Part shown: in pieces, positions 37,836 to 50,390 of the stretch
Layout: each line of letters starts with the position of its first letter
How positions within the stretch are numbered: position 1 is the stretch's first letter
Made by a program: the position numbers and the translations under genes
DNA from: Strongylocentrotus purpuratus
Lineage: Eukaryota; Echinodermata; Echinoidea; Camarodonta; Strongylocentrotidae
DNA: 64,000 bases
NCBI RefSeq assembly: GCF_000002235.5
Contig: NW_022145601.1
Coordinates: 28,746,664-28,810,663 of the forward strand
Direction: 5' to 3'
Notes under the pieces: model-generated
Told to the model about the DNA's origin: nothing
The model's input: only the letters and a program-made list of their open reading frames with translations
The model's database searches: none

Positions 37836-39042
37836 ATTCCTGTCTGATGATGACTACCTACAATTATGTCCAGGATCGTAGACAAATTAGCTATAGTGTT
37901 CCTCTCTTATTTCAGTAAGCACTTGATCTCTACATGACTTGTACATACATGAACATACATGTACATACATGTACAGTTAACTTGTATAAAGCCTTATAAT
38001 TCTGAAGTGTCGTGTAACATAAAAGAGTGTTTTATTTTGTATATGTGCCATATATATATCATTTGGAGAGCATCTGCGTTTCATGATGTTCAACATATTT
38101 AGTTTGTGAGATTTCCTATGTGGGGAGGTAAGAATAAAGAAAACAATAAGACTGCATCCACAAATAATCACAATTACACGGTGTCAGGCTACTTACTCAT
38201 ATTTCCTTATCTTTCTATGCTCATTACTCAGCCCATATACATTTTCTACCAAAATTGCTAGGCACATGTTATTTGTTTTTAATCTTGAACATTCAGTGTA
38301 AGTTTTGTTGGATTCTGTGAGAATTTCTCTTCTATATTTATCAGAACTCAAGTTTATCTTCAATAATAATATACAGATATTGAATGTTAAGGTGTGTAAT
38401 ATAACATTTTTGACCGCAGAAGGAAGTTATATTTTCCCAAGGGGTTATACATGAAGCGCACAGCACTAAAGGAAAATATAACCACAAAATGGAATGGATG
38501 TTCAATTAAATTGTCATTATCTAATAAATATCAACCTACAGAATTAACTTAAGAATTTTTGAAGATGTCGTTTTCTTAAAAGATTAAATCTTTATACCTT
38601 CTATAATCGTTTATCATGATACTAAACAATTGGATAAGCATCAATTTTTCAAATGTAGAATGACATCTCTTCATTGTTCCATTTAGGAAATTGAATTGTA
38701 GATATCACATGGTAATATACTCTCTTTCTATTTAATTATGTAGATGAAATTATACATATGTAATATTGATTCTACTCTTCAGTGTACATGGATATATACA
38801 TGAATATTTTATCATTAGAATTCTGCTACTTAATCATGATATGTGCATGTTAATTACGAAGCATGATTGTAATATGAATTATGAAGACTTATAGAGTGCT
38901 TTCTTTTTTATTACATTCCACGTGAAAATGATCTTTGCTCAAAACTGCTCAAAACTGCTTTTCTAAGTCAATCAAAGTTTCAGGAAATGTCATTGCCGTA
39001 TGTGTTGATAAGTGTTCCTATGATTGTGCAATTCTGTCAATG
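37836..39042. other. Intergenic, nothing recognised
   Basis: AT-rich, with tacatacatgaacatacatg repeats near 37940-37975. Confidence 0.45.
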
Positions 39043-39290
39043 TCTTGGTCTAGTGGATACGTCACCGGACTGTGGATCACAAGGTTCACGGTTCGAGTCT
39101 CGCTGCAGCACTAATGTCTATTGGCAAGACATTAATCTACATTTGCCACACTCGACCCAGGTGATGTAAATGGGTACCTGGTAGGATTATTCCTTGAAAT
39201 GCACTGCGCGCTGATAATGGCTGCCAGAGCTTGGAAGCGCAGAGAGACGGTATAATGTAATACGCGCTATACAAGAACGGAATACTATGT
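39043..39290 (+). mobile_element. tRNA-derived SINE family 1, plus-strand copy
   Basis: ttggtctagtggatacgtca (A-box region) and cggttcgagtctcgctgcag (B box) form a tRNA-like head, followed by cactaatgtctattggcaag and acactcgacccaggtgatgt. It ends near acgcgctatacaagaacgg. Same family as 22630-22915 in opposite orientation. Not a functional tRNA gene. Confidence 0.8.
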
Positions 39291-40231
39291 ACTTTAAAAG
39301 AACGACCTTGCATCAAAACTTATAACTTGCATTGAAGGTTACAACAAAATTGTTAATTTATTTGTATTGTTTGCTTCCCATTCTTCTCTGCACAGAGTTA
39401 CTTACATTTTTGTTATGTAATTTCTCCAAATTTTTGTTTGGATTTATGTGAAGATGATGAGAAAATTATTTTCATATTAAATAGGAAACAGTTACATTCA
39501 TGCATGTGTTATGTAAGATTGATAATGTACATGTTTTATTTTTTTGTACTGTAAAACTTAAAGAGTAATTGTTATAATTAATTACTTTGAGCTTTTTCTC
39601 TTTGGGTTAATATTTTTTGTAATTGACCAAAGAATTAGAACTTGAGAGCAAAGGTCTTTGAATCATTGTTCTGAATACCCATGTGGGGTCATTTGTTGGA
39701 ATTGAAATACTGAACTGAGGATTAGTTTGTCCACAAGATTTGTGGCACTTCATAAAACCGCTGAATATCTTCTAAATGCATGTCTATTGCATGCATGTGC
39801 TCAAGAAAAAAATTGTACGCTACACCTGTCATTTTAAGTTTGTGTTTAATTTTTGTACTATTTCTTATAAAATACAATGCACATAAGTTGAATGCATGTA
39901 TATATTTTTTCTTCCCAGAAACAGATGACCTTTGAGCAGGGTCTCTTATATTTTACAACAGTTTTTCTTATCAAGCATCAGGGCTCTTTGAAAACACCCT
40001 CTAAATTTTCTTGAATATTTAATTGATCTAACAAATTTACTCACACTTAATATATTACTTTATATGCAGAAGTTTACTCTTGCCTATCAATTATTTATTT
40101 ATTATGCAATTATCTACAGGTAGGCAGATATGTTTTGTACTGATTGTTAGTTTGCTTCAAATTGAAATTAAGAGAATCTTGAACATTTTGGTTCAAATTA
40201 GTTCAGGTGTACTGTACATCACATATAAGCC
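39291..40231. other. Intergenic, nothing recognised
   Basis: AT-rich sequence without visible repeats or ORFs of note. Confidence 0.45.
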
Positions 40232-40348
40232 ACTAACATGGCCTATGTTCAGGCTTATTGGGTGAAAGCAACTAACATGGCCTATGTTCAGGCTTATTGG
40301 GTGAAAGCAACTAACATGGCCTATGTTCAGGCTTATTGCGTGAAAGCA
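40232..40348. repeat. 39-bp tandem repeat, three units
   Basis: The unit starting actaacatggcctatgttca and ending ttgggtgaaagca occurs three times at 40232, 40271 and 40310, with one base change in the last copy. Confidence 0.95.
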
Positions 40349-41193
40349 ACTGGTATCCCTAGATCATGCTAAAATGCAATAAGGAATATGCTAGGAATGT
40401 ATACATTGTTATTGTTTATTTATGATTTGTGGTGGCTTACAAACAATGCAGAATAATCTGAAAACATTTAGACCTGTTTACATATGTTTCTCAATTTATT
40501 CACTTTATCTCCAGAACCCCTGGTTACTTTATGTGTAATTCATACTCACAATGGTATCTATATAGATGGAATTCACTTTTGCATACATTATCGTTATTAT
40601 GCTATATCTGGCAAGCAGCTAGCATGCTTTTGAGTTGTCATTAGAAACTTTTGTTCAGCATGTATGCTTATATAAAATGAGTAAAAATTGTATTTTAAAA
40701 ATTGTTATTATTATTTTACATAACTGAGTTGAGATCATGTAACCTCACCATTTTCTTTTTTTACTTTTTTTTTTTTTTTTTTAAGTTGTTGAGGGGCGGG
40801 GGGGGGGGGGGGGGGGGGAGGTGTTCACATAATTTTCCATCTGAAAATTACCATCACCATCATTTAATGTTTTACCTGTTCTTTTGAAGCAATTTCGCTC
40901 AAAGTTCTTACTGAATTTTTTCTCAGTAAAAGTGCAATGTTAAATTTTGAAGTTGAAATTTAATTTATTGTATTGCATGAAACTTGCATGCCTTATCGTT
41001 TCTCTCATAATATATAGAGTTGAATAAAACCACCAAAGTCTGAAAATGGATGAAAGGTTTATGGCTTATTCTGATTTTGTGTATTGAATGAGATATGTAT
41101 AATTTGTTATGTATGCCTGGTGTATGAAATATGACAGAGAGCTGGAAGAGGGGGAGAGAAAGAGGAGGATAGAGAAAATGATATAGTGAGAAG

Positions 41194-41232
<39 letters not shown>

Positions 41233-41262
41233 AGGAGGAGAGAAGGAGAGAAGGAGAGAAGG
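40349..41262. other. Intergenic with poly-T, poly-G and GA tracts
   Basis: Contains a T18-type run followed by a run of about 21 G (40798-40819) and a (GA)n tract at 41197-41230. No gene. Confidence 0.55.
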
Positions 41263-41622
41263 AGGCGAGTTAGCTCAGTCGGTAAAGCGTCTGCCTGTCG
41301 AACCAAAGATCCCGGGTTCGACTCCCATTCAGGCGGATGACTGAAGTCTGCGTTGTGTGTTAACGTGCCCCTTCCCTTGTTCATAGACGCAGGTTATGTC
41401 AAGTGGAAAACACTCCGTCCCTTGGATAGGACGTTAAATGGAGGCCCCGTGTACAGGAGAGTCACCACCATTGCACGTTAAGAACCCATTGCACTATTTG
41501 TAAAAGAGAAGGGGAAACCCCGGTGTAATGGTCCACCTGCATACCCCAACCAGGCCGAGTATACGGCATCTGCAAGAATCTTCAGTATTGAAGGAGGCAG
41601 ATTATCTTGAAGAAGAAGAAGA

Positions 41623-41625
<3 letters not shown>
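41263..41625 (+). mobile_element. tRNA-derived SINE family 2
   Basis: The head is tRNA-like: gcgagttagctcagtcggta (A box) and cccgggttcgactcccattc (B box). The body has taacgtgccccttccc, cggtgtaatggtccacctgc and cataccccaaccaggccgag, and the end is (GAA)n. It sits between two GA microsatellites (41197-41230 and 41626-41652). Fragments of the same body occur at 48822-48880 and near 49088-49120. Confidence 0.85.
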
Positions 41626-41659
<34 letters not shown>

Positions 41660-43159
41660 AGGGAGAGTGACAAAGAAAGAGAGTAAGAGGAAGAAGCATT
41701 GATATCAGAAGAGTAGATTTCAGGGAACAAAAAAATGCAGAACGTATTGAAATGTATCACAAAGAGGTGGAGAAAAAGAAGATGAAAACGAGTTAAATGC
41801 AGCAAGATAGGATTTTTTTAAAGTGTCCTGTTATCAGACTAAAAAAGAAGAAGAATGAAGACATCTTAAATCGTACCAGTAAAGAACCCAAAAATAAAAT
41901 ATATGGAAATAATATTTGCATCGTTGAAGAAAACGGGGAAATAATGGCAAGTAAGCCTATATCACAAGTTGAGAAGACTCTAGCTTACAAGCAGAGAACA
42001 AGGAAAGGATGAGGAGACGGGAATGTGGGTTTTCAAGAGCAGCTTGTCTGATAAAAAAAAACTAAAACGAAGGTAGCTTCATAATTACGATAACGGGGAA
42101 AATGGAACAATGCGTGAAGATCGCGATTGCGCAATACCGATACCTTTCTATTAAAAATAATATCTTGATTGCCTCCCGAATTCCAGCAGCCAGCTCAGAA
42201 AGCTCTCTTTATTTGATTCAGGGACACCTGTCAAGTTCAATTCTATTTATCGCTTCCTATAGCCCCGGGGACTGTTTGATCACCGGATGTTTGTGGTAAG
42301 TTCCGAGTTAATGAATTCACAGTATGATTTGTTTTCCTTTTTTTAATTTTGTATGCTGATGTTGATAATGTGTGCCGTGGATCAAAATTCCCTCCTTCTT
42401 CTTCTTCGAGTATTAGTACAGACCGCCGTTCATTTGTTCATGGTAATTATTCAGTTGTGTGTCTCTCGACACCTTCCTCTTCGCTCTGGTAGTCCTGGTC
42501 CTGGGTGCGACTTTGCGTTTTACACCCTGGCCTGGACCTTTTCCCAATAAATTTCAAGGAACCGACTGGGAAAAGTCTATCCATGACAAGATATTGCGCG
42601 CGCACGTAGCTCTTCTGCAATGCTCAACGTACGTCCTATAATTATGTCCAGTGTCGCGGTACGCGGTACATGTACTTTTGTATCGAGACGTACGAGTGAG
42701 AGAAAAACAACGAATAACAACAGAAGGAAATAGAGAAAAACAATAAATAATTAAAGAACAGAGAGGAAACAAAGAATGTCATAAGCAGAGAGAGAAAACA
42801 AAAACTAACTTGAAAGAAAGAGAGAAATTAGAGAAGGAATTAATCAAAGTAAGGAAAGAGAGAAACCAAATAATATTATGGTTTTTGTGGTTTAATTCCG
42901 CCTTCTTCAGGGTTTCAATTTTTGACGTGTAGCCTACTTTCAAACCATTTGCTGATTCGGACCCCCCCCCTAACACACGTGTACACATATCGACACATAC
43001 ACAGACTACACTCGACATAATATGTGTAATGGTAATGTAATACATAAACTGTGATTTAAACATTGCACTCGTAAAATTTTCTATTATTGTGGGATCACGT
43101 CTTTCATTTTTTAAATTCATGTCATTTGTTTCTAAGACCTAATTTCTCTAATTCTCTTG

Positions 43160-43695
43160 ACCCCTCTCCCTTCATATTTGTTTTCTAAGACCTCCCCCCC
43201 CCCTCATCTCTCTTCATATTTGTTTTCTAAGACCCATTTCTCCCCCGCCCCCCCCCATCTCTATTCATATTTGTTTTCTAAGACCTCTCTCTCTCGACCC
43301 ACTCTCTCTCTCGTATGTATTTCTCAGACCCCTCTTTCTTTCTCTCTCATTAACCCCCTCTTCATATTTGTTTCTAAGGCCTCTCTCTCTCTCTTCATAT
43401 TTGTTTCTAAGACCCCCCCCCCTCTCTTTCTCATTTCTTGATATTTGTTTCTAAGGCCTCTCTCTCTCTCTTCATATTTGTTTCTAAGACCCCCCCCCCC
43501 TCTCTTTCTCATTTCTTGATATTTGTTTCTAAGACCTCTCTCTCTCTAGCTCTCAATTCATGATATTTGTTTCTAAGACCCCCTCTCTTTCTCACTTCTT
43601 GAATTCATATTTGTTTCTAAGACCTCTGTCTCTCTCTCCCTTTCTCTCTTTCTCATTTTAAATTCATGATATTTGTTTATAAGACCTCTCTTTCT
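43160..43695. repeat. CT-rich minisatellite (ttcatatttgtttctaagac)
   Basis: About ten degenerate units carrying ttcatatttgtttctaagac or tgatatttgtttctaagacc followed by CT runs of variable length, inside the Mutator-like element. Confidence 0.85.
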
Positions 43696-44149
43696 CTCTT
43701 TTTCCATTCATCACTTTGTCTAGTGTAATGTACAGACACATAACATATAAAGGAAATTATACACCAGTTTTACATGAATTCATTTGCACTTTATTTACTG
43801 CTTTACATTCATATACTTTTTTTTTTCGTGAAGGTAATCTAATCCTTCAATGTCAGAGAAGTAATACAAAAGATACAGGAGTATGTGTATGCATAAATAG
43901 TTATATAAAGAAGAAATATGTAGTAAAAGTGAAAGCAAACAATAGTAGAAATTTGAACAGATAATTTGACAGTGTGTTAAGATTTAGATGCAAGAAATGA
44001 CTATAAGAAATTTTTATTTGAAAATACATGCACATGTAGATAAAAAGAGATCTGAACATAGACGGATTCATGGGCGCAGAGGCGTGCACCGCACTTTACT
44101 TTGGAGATTTAGAGATATGAGTGTGAGGTATTGTGAATGGATATTTGAA

Positions 44150-45290
44150 AGCGTGTTCACTCGTCACACAACATAACTCTTATTTTTATTTTAGCTACGA
44201 GGAAACAAGGTTGCACTGACAATAAAATGCATAAAAGAAAGTATTCCCTTTTCGTTATGTTTATTGGGTACTGAAGAGGCTGGCCGTACACTTGCAAAGT
44301 GTAGCCAAGCACAAGCGATGACTCGGAATGAGAATTGAAGATATTGCACGTAGTTACATTGAAATAGTAATGAATGAGAATGGACATGAATAAATGGAAT
44401 GACATGAATAAAAGCTTACAACTGAATAGAAATGACGTCGAAAGTCCAATGAAGATGAAGAGAGTTGAGAACGAAGGAAGGGGCTCACGCGATGAATGTA
44501 CGGAGGCTTGAAGGCGGAGATGCAGCTTCGTATTCGTGGCTGAAGAGCGGTGAAGGATCTCGACGCTGACGCTCGTGATAAAGATGTGGTTGAAGCTCTC
44601 AGGCGAGAAGAGAAGAGAAGAGATGTGGCGCTCGACGACGAAGCAGTGAATCGCTTGATGTCGGAGGCAAAGAGTAGAAACGTAGACATGCAAAGCCGGC
44701 ACTGGTGCTGAGTAGTAATAGTTGCTCGTTTGATGCGCCGGACTTTGATGAAGAAATGTTTAGATGAGCTGCGGTGAAATGATGAGCTCGTGAGTGGAAA
44801 GAGCTACCGGAACGAAGAAACTGGCAGCTCCCAGCGGAGAGTCAGGCGCCATGTCGGTCCTGACTATAACGTTCCACTGGGAGACTGCAGCCCGATGAAC
44901 ACGGCAGAAAAAGAGTTGTAGAATGAAGCCTGGAGAGGAAATTATGGAGACGTCGTGACTCGACCAAGGTGAAAGCGGGAGTGGAGAAAAACCTCGTGGA
45001 GTTGAAAATACGCGGGGGAACGATGCGCGGAACCACGATGCTCGATTGGAGGAAAAACACACGTGGTCCGAATAATGAATATAAATAAGTATAGCGTGAT
45101 GGAAAAATACAGGAGACATGAATGTACGGTGAAAGTAGGGCGAATGTAAGAGCCGCTACAGAGATAACGAACTGAATACACATAATAATGGATGATACGT
45201 GAAAATATTTTTCTTCAGCGAGTAACAATATTTCACGTATTTCGCGAAAATTGATCATCCAATATTATAATTATTATTTAGATACTCCAC
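44150..45290. other. CG-richer interior of Mutator-like element, no gene recognised
   Basis: Composition shifts from AT-rich to purine-rich on the + strand with more CG dinucleotides. Minus-strand ORFs at 44157-44702 and 44842-45258 are Ser/Phe-rich, overlap in several frames and match no transposase motif. It could be captured non-coding or genic sequence. Confidence 0.45.
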
Positions 45291-45919
45291 AGAGATATTG
45301 TGATTTATTCACCATTTTTTATAATATACTAGTACATGTACTTGTAAACTGCATCTTGGCAATTGAAGCTTGAAACGAGTGCAAATATGAAATTTCCCAA
45401 GCATTTATGTGGTGCTGGTGCACAACTAACATGAAAAGTTAAAAATGTTTGAATTTCAAGAAAACAGTAGGCCTACCGTAACACTAATATAATCATTTAC
45501 CTGTACAAAGTCGAACATCTAGAATTTACTCTTAGTTTTGCTAACTATGGATGCCTAACAGTTACAGTTAATCGTACTCATATAACTACAATTCAAAACT
45601 GGATTTACAGTATTCATACCCGCAAAGGCGTCTGCATTGCCACTCCGTCATCATTCTCGATGAATTCCATCGTGCAGCAAGCTTCTTAACTTGTTGTTCT
45701 GAACTTGAAATCCTATATCTTCTCCCTTAATCTTCAGTATTGCAGCTGCGTACGGTGTGTATAAATGCTGCATCGACGTACGTCTGTGCATGTACGATTC
45801 GATTTGGAACTGGCGCGCCCGATCGAGGAGCGTAGACTAGACTCATTCAAGCAGTTTCATTGCTATTTACCGGGAAAATGTCCAGGCCAGGGTGTAAAAC
45901 GCAAAGTCGCGTCCTGGGT

Positions 45920-46479
45920 ACTCCTTCCATTTTAAAGATTATGTGTTGTGTTTGAGCTGCATGACAAGTGCAGAAACTCCCCAGCCCGCCCATTTGTCCA
46001 AGAAGTCTTGTTATTTTCTAAAAATACTATTTCACTCAGCAAAATGTAAAATAATAATGAGAATGGAGTGTTGTCAACACACTTGTTTGCTAAGATTTAT
46101 TTTTTCGACGCCCTCCCCCCTCCCCCCATTAAAAAAAAGAAGATCCTATTAATTTCCAATACTGCATCCTTATGTCTTCGCTCATAGGCTATAGCTGGGT
46201 GTCGTTGAATTTTCATAGTTCATAGTTTTCATTTTGAAAATTAGATCTATGTCAATACTGTATTGGGATTGAATTGATATGGCTCCTTCTATGTTTTCTT
46301 CTAGATATTAAATTTGTGTCCCTGTCCGATTCATATATCACCAACAAATGGAAAAACTTAATATAAGTTCATGAGGATCGAGAGGGGTTGAATATTGATT
46401 ATTCATATTACATTTGTGTAGCTCTGGGTTAGAAGAAAAGAAAAGGAAGCATATATGTCCTAGAAAAAATGTCAACTAT
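45920..46479. other. Intergenic, nothing recognised
   Basis: AT-rich flank of the Mutator-like element. Confidence 0.4.
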
Positions 46480-46985
46480 CAGAGGGGAAAAGAGCACTTC
46501 TCGCACCCGAAAAGAGGCACTTCCAGTGAGAAAAGAAAAGAGCCCTTATTACAATGGGAAATGGGCACTTGTTGAAGAAAAGGGGTACCTCTTATAAGAT
46601 ATTGATAGAGGCATTTATCAGAGGTTTGAACAGGAGCATTTATGAGAAGGGGAACGGGGCTCTTATTAGGAATTGGGTCATCTTTCAGAAGTAAAAAAGG
46701 CAATTATTAGAAAGGAAAAGAGTGGCATGTGTTGAAAAAAAGGGAGGCAATAATCGGAGGTGAAAAGGGGCACCTAACAGAAGGAGAGGGGGGTACTTAT
46801 TACAATGGAAAAGTTGCATTTGTCAAAGTAAGAGGGGCACCTCTCAGGAAGGGGGCACTTTTCAGAGGTGGTAAGGGGCACTTATAAGAATGTGGAACCT
46901 GCACCCATTAGAAATAAGAAGGGGCACTTTTCCTTTGTTAAAAAGGGCATTTTGCTGTGGGGTACTTGTAAAAGTTGGTGGGGTG
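46480..46985. repeat. Degenerate about 30-bp tandem repeat (aaggggcacttattagaa)
   Basis: Words such as aaaagaggcactt, gggcacttgttgaa, ggggcacctaacagaag, gggggtacttattac and aaggggcacttataag recur every 25-35 bp in one orientation. Highly diverged satellite-like tract; ORFs through it are not real. Confidence 0.65.
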
Positions 46986-48198
46986 CATTGTCCCCCTCCC
47001 CCCTCCCTCCGGGAACACCACCTCTACCTCCTCCTTTGTCTTCTTCCTGTTCAGTACAGTTCATCTGTGATGTATTATAGTTGTACCATTATGGTGGCGA
47101 TGTGTATATTTACAATGCAGCTTATATGACTTTATTTTCCCCTTGTTTGCCTCCGTATAAAAGATTAAAATCATTCTTTTGAGCCCATTCTCATTGTTGA
47201 TTTCTTTCTGTTACATCAGGCCTATATGTTTCCGATAGTCAAGTGTGCAAGGTCATTCATGTGTTGTCAATTATGTCCTATGAGATGTTGATACTCTCCT
47301 AATTCGGCATCCTTGTTGTTGTGAGCCAATTTTTTTCTTCTGAGGTCCTTGAAGACAAATTATAAACTGGTGATTGAGACATCATCTTAAAGTAGATTGT
47401 AATTATGCCAGAGGTTTGGTTTTTTTTACCTTTCCATGTAGCTGAAGAAGACAAAAAAGATTAGTGAGAATCAGTTATTGTAACTTGCTGTTGATCACAA
47501 TTTTTATTAAACAGCCAGCCCTTAAATGCTGCAAGAGCAAATCCTGTATCCTGTGTTAGTAGACATTGAATTAATTAGGATGAATGCATAGTAATGGTCA
47601 AGGAAAACTTCAGAAATGTGGATTTACAAAGTCTTACAACTTTTAAAGAAAAATTGTCAAATTTAAGTTCAGGAATATTAAATGTTGTTTCTACAATAAC
47701 ACAAAACAATTGATGAACGACCGCACCTAAAACTGGAAATTCTTAATTTGAAAACTGATATCTATTATAGCCATAGATCACAAAAGCATATACATGTAGA
47801 AAATCATGTATGAGAGGTGCAAGTATTTATGGAATGAGAAGTTTAATAATTTCAAACCCCCTTTTTCAGACTGTGTTGACTTGACTTTCATTTTCTATGT
47901 AATTAAGTCATAGACATAAGTAAAGTTCAATTAACTGATATATCACTGTAATAAAAAAGGAGAGCTTGATGAGTGTTTTATGTTATATCGGTAGTGCATC
48001 CTATCTGCAGAGGGAACTGACAAGTACCCCCTAACTTTAAATAATGGAAACACACCTTCTCTGTCCTCCCTTGAGCATCTGTTTATGTCATAGCTGACTG
48101 ACCAAGCACTGCAGGCTTTGGTAAATTGAGTTTGTCATATTCAAGCAATATGGATCTTGTTGTTTTACATGGTCATATCATGAGCGCAAATATATGTC
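46986..48198. other. Intergenic, nothing recognised
   Basis: AT-rich sequence with no clear element. Confidence 0.4.
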
Positions 48199-48572
48199 AT
48201 CCTTCTACTTCTTCTTCTTCTTGTTCTTGTTCTTGTTTTACTTCTTCTTCTTGTTCTTCTCCTTCTCCTCCTCCTTCTCCTCCTCCTTCTTTTTCTTCTT
48301 CTTCTTCTTCTTCTTCTTCTTCTTCTTCTTCTCCTTCTCCTCCTCCTTCTTTTTCTTCTTCTTCTTCTTCTTCTTCTTCTTCTCTTCTTCTTCTTCTTCT
48401 TCTTCTTCTTCTTCTTCTTCTTCTCTTCTTCTTCTTCTTCTTCTCCTCCTCCTTCTTTTTCTTCTTCTTCTTCTTCTTCTTCTTCTCCTTCTCCTCCTCC
48501 TTCTTTTTCTTCTTCTTCTTCTTCTTCTTCTTCTTCTTCTTCTTCTTCTTCTTCTCTTCTTCTTCTTTTCTT

Positions 48573-48603
<31 letters not shown>

Positions 48604-48713
48604 ATTCTTCTTCTTTTACTTCTTCTTCTTCTTCTTCTTCTTCCTTTTCTCCTCCTCCTCCTCCTCCTCCTCCTCCTCCTCCTCCTCCTTCTTCTTCTTC
48701 TTCTTCTTCTTGT
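48199..48713. repeat. Long TTC/TCC triplet microsatellite
   Basis: About 515 bp of almost pure (TTC)n with blocks of (TCC)n, including about 13 consecutive cctcct-type units near 48650-48688. The three + strand and one minus-strand ORFs across it are low-complexity artefacts (poly-Ser, poly-Phe, poly-Leu, poly-Arg/Lys/Glu). Confidence 0.97.
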
Positions 48714-48821
48714 CACTGTTGAGTACAGTCCACATCAAGTTTTATAGTTGTATACTGTTGGCAGTGTTATAGTGCAGATTAAAATAACTACATTGTCTAC
48801 ATTTATGAGCAATATAGCCTG

Positions 48822-49120
48822 TGTTGTGTGTCAACGTGCCCCTCCCCTGTTTCATAGACGCAGGCTGAAAACACTCCTCCCCTCGGACCTTTTTTTTTTA
48901 CCAGATTTTGTTTTTCCTTCCCTTTTTTATTTCCTGATTTTCCAGATTCCGCCTTATTTTCTCTTTTCTTCCCTATTAAATTCCATTTTTTTCCCCGCGA
49001 ATCCTCTTTTTTTTTTTACTCAAGGGGGGCGTGGTTGAGGGGAAAACAAAAACCCTTTTTTTTTTTTTAGTGCTCACTATCACCCCTGGTACTGGTCCAC
49101 CTGCACACCCCAATGGTTTA
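48822..49120. repeat. SINE family 2 fragment plus dispersed T-rich repeat
   Basis: 48822-48880 (tgtgtcaacgtgcccctccc then tcatagacgcaggctgaaaac) matches the body of the SINE at 41263. It is interrupted by a T-rich block ending tttttagtgctcactatcac (also at 34955-34975), and then gtactggtccacctgcacac resumes SINE family 2. This looks like an old insertion inside a SINE. Confidence 0.65.
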
Positions 49121-50043
49121 TACCGGGAGGAGAGACCCGAAGGAAACAGTGATTAGTTCGCTTTTTGCCTCCCAGGCACAGGTGTCGACAAATATAATAA
49201 TAATAATTAAAAACAAGTTCATTCCTATATAGTGGTACTGCAATCTTTAGGCAGCTAGTGCATTTCAAAGTTTGATGATATCTGGAAAGAATATGTCCTC
49301 TGAAAGCCAACTGTTCTTGAGCCTTTGATTGAAGGGAAGCTAGCACTATAGCTGGCAACCCTTTATGGGCTAAAAACATATTTTAGTTGTTTTCTGCTTG
49401 TTTTCAATACCAAGATCGAGCATGCAAAATCTTTACCTATATTGCAGGGGTGCAATATATTAAGCCACAAATTTCTTTACAACAATTGGAATCTTTCCCA
49501 GGAAGCCTCACATTAACAATATTTTAGTTGTTGTTGTTCTGTGAGGAAACTTAGAATGAATTATATTTTGAAACATATGAAATAGATAAAAAATAATGCA
49601 ACTGTCCCTGATGGGTTAAAAAGCCTGACTGATGTTCTATAATTGAAATATAACCTTGCTTTGTAAAGTCATTACTGGTTACTATCATTTACATTTATTA
49701 CAACCATCATTTTATGATGTCAGTATATGAAGGCAATACCAATTTGTTCTATAACTTATTGATTCAATGTACATATGATGAACAATCTACTTAAATTCGA
49801 TAATAAATCTATTGACTCTCAAATGTATAGCAACCTGTTGTTGTTGAAAGTCATAATCTGTATTTCATTTTAGTAAAATCAAGAACTATTATTCATAGTA
49901 TGTTTTAGCATAAGTGTAGACATATATGTTAAACCTTATACACTGCAACCAAATTTACACTATGCAGAGAGTTTGTGCTCCTTCTTAGATTAAAATGATA
50001 ATAAAATTTGATACTTATAAGGCTGTAAAATGTGATACTTACA
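49121..50043. other. Intergenic, nothing recognised
   Basis: AT-rich sequence without visible genes. Confidence 0.4.
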
Positions 50044-50144
50044 TACAGTCAATCGTATAGTAAATCGTAAACGTATAAAACCTGTTTATAGGGCCTACAT
50101 TTTGTGTTTCCCTTAGCTGGCCTTAATAGACAGGTTTGATTGTA
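50044..50144. mobile_element. Short MITE family F, diverged copy
   Basis: Begins tacagtcaatcgtatagtaa and ends aatagacaggtttgattgta. It shares tttgtgtttccctt with the copy at 35063-35152. Confidence 0.6.
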
Positions 50145-50174
50145 AACAAGTATTTATACTGCAGAGCAGACTTT

Positions 50175-50390
50175 GTTAAAGATATAGACTATAGTTCTGG
50201 TCATTCAATTGCATACTTGTGAAAGAAACATTGTGGAATCGATTAGAAAAGGTTGATCATCTAGCATATAAGTATTGGTGTGTACTACAAGGTTATGGAA
50301 TCATCAAAATGATTAAAAAAAATTGGCCCAGTCTTGGTAAAGTTACAAGCACTGTACACAAAAAGATGTATATGGAACTATGCGATATCC
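50175..50390. repeat. Unnamed interspersed repeat, copy 2
   Basis: Homologous to 21218-21430 over about 210 bp (ttctggtcattcaattgcat, gtggaatcgattagaaaagg, ccagtcttggtaaagtt, acaagcactgtaca). The 60-codon ORF here is broken in the other copy. Confidence 0.65.

Larger units (their letters stand above)
42498..45919. mobile_element. Mutator-like element, 3404 bp, 9-bp target duplication
   Basis: The left terminus at 42507 reads gcgactttgcgttttacacc then ctggcctggac; the right terminus ending at 45910 is its complement (gtccaggccagggtgtaaaa then cgcaaagtcgc). Both ends are flanked by the same 9 bases gtcctgggt (42498-42506 and 45911-45919). A 9-bp duplication with long inverted ends fits Mutator-like elements. 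No transposase is recognised inside: the interior holds a CT-rich minisatellite and 44150-45250, a CG-richer tract with only unconvincing minus-strand ORFs. Probably non-autonomous. Confidence 0.82.

Noticed and set aside
41266..41340. tRNA gene candidate (A and B boxes)
   Set aside because: It is continuous with a 360-bp SINE body also seen in fragments at 48822 and 49088; no closed acceptor stem.
44157..45258. Minus-strand reading frames of 111-181 residues inside the Mutator-like element
   Set aside because: Overlapping, Ser/Phe-rich and without transposase or other motifs; no convincing exon borders.
48126..48722. Long poly-Ser/Phe/Leu and, on the other strand, poly-Arg/Lys/Glu reading frames
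   Set aside because: They are open in several frames at once because of the TTC/TCC microsatellite; no real protein is implied.
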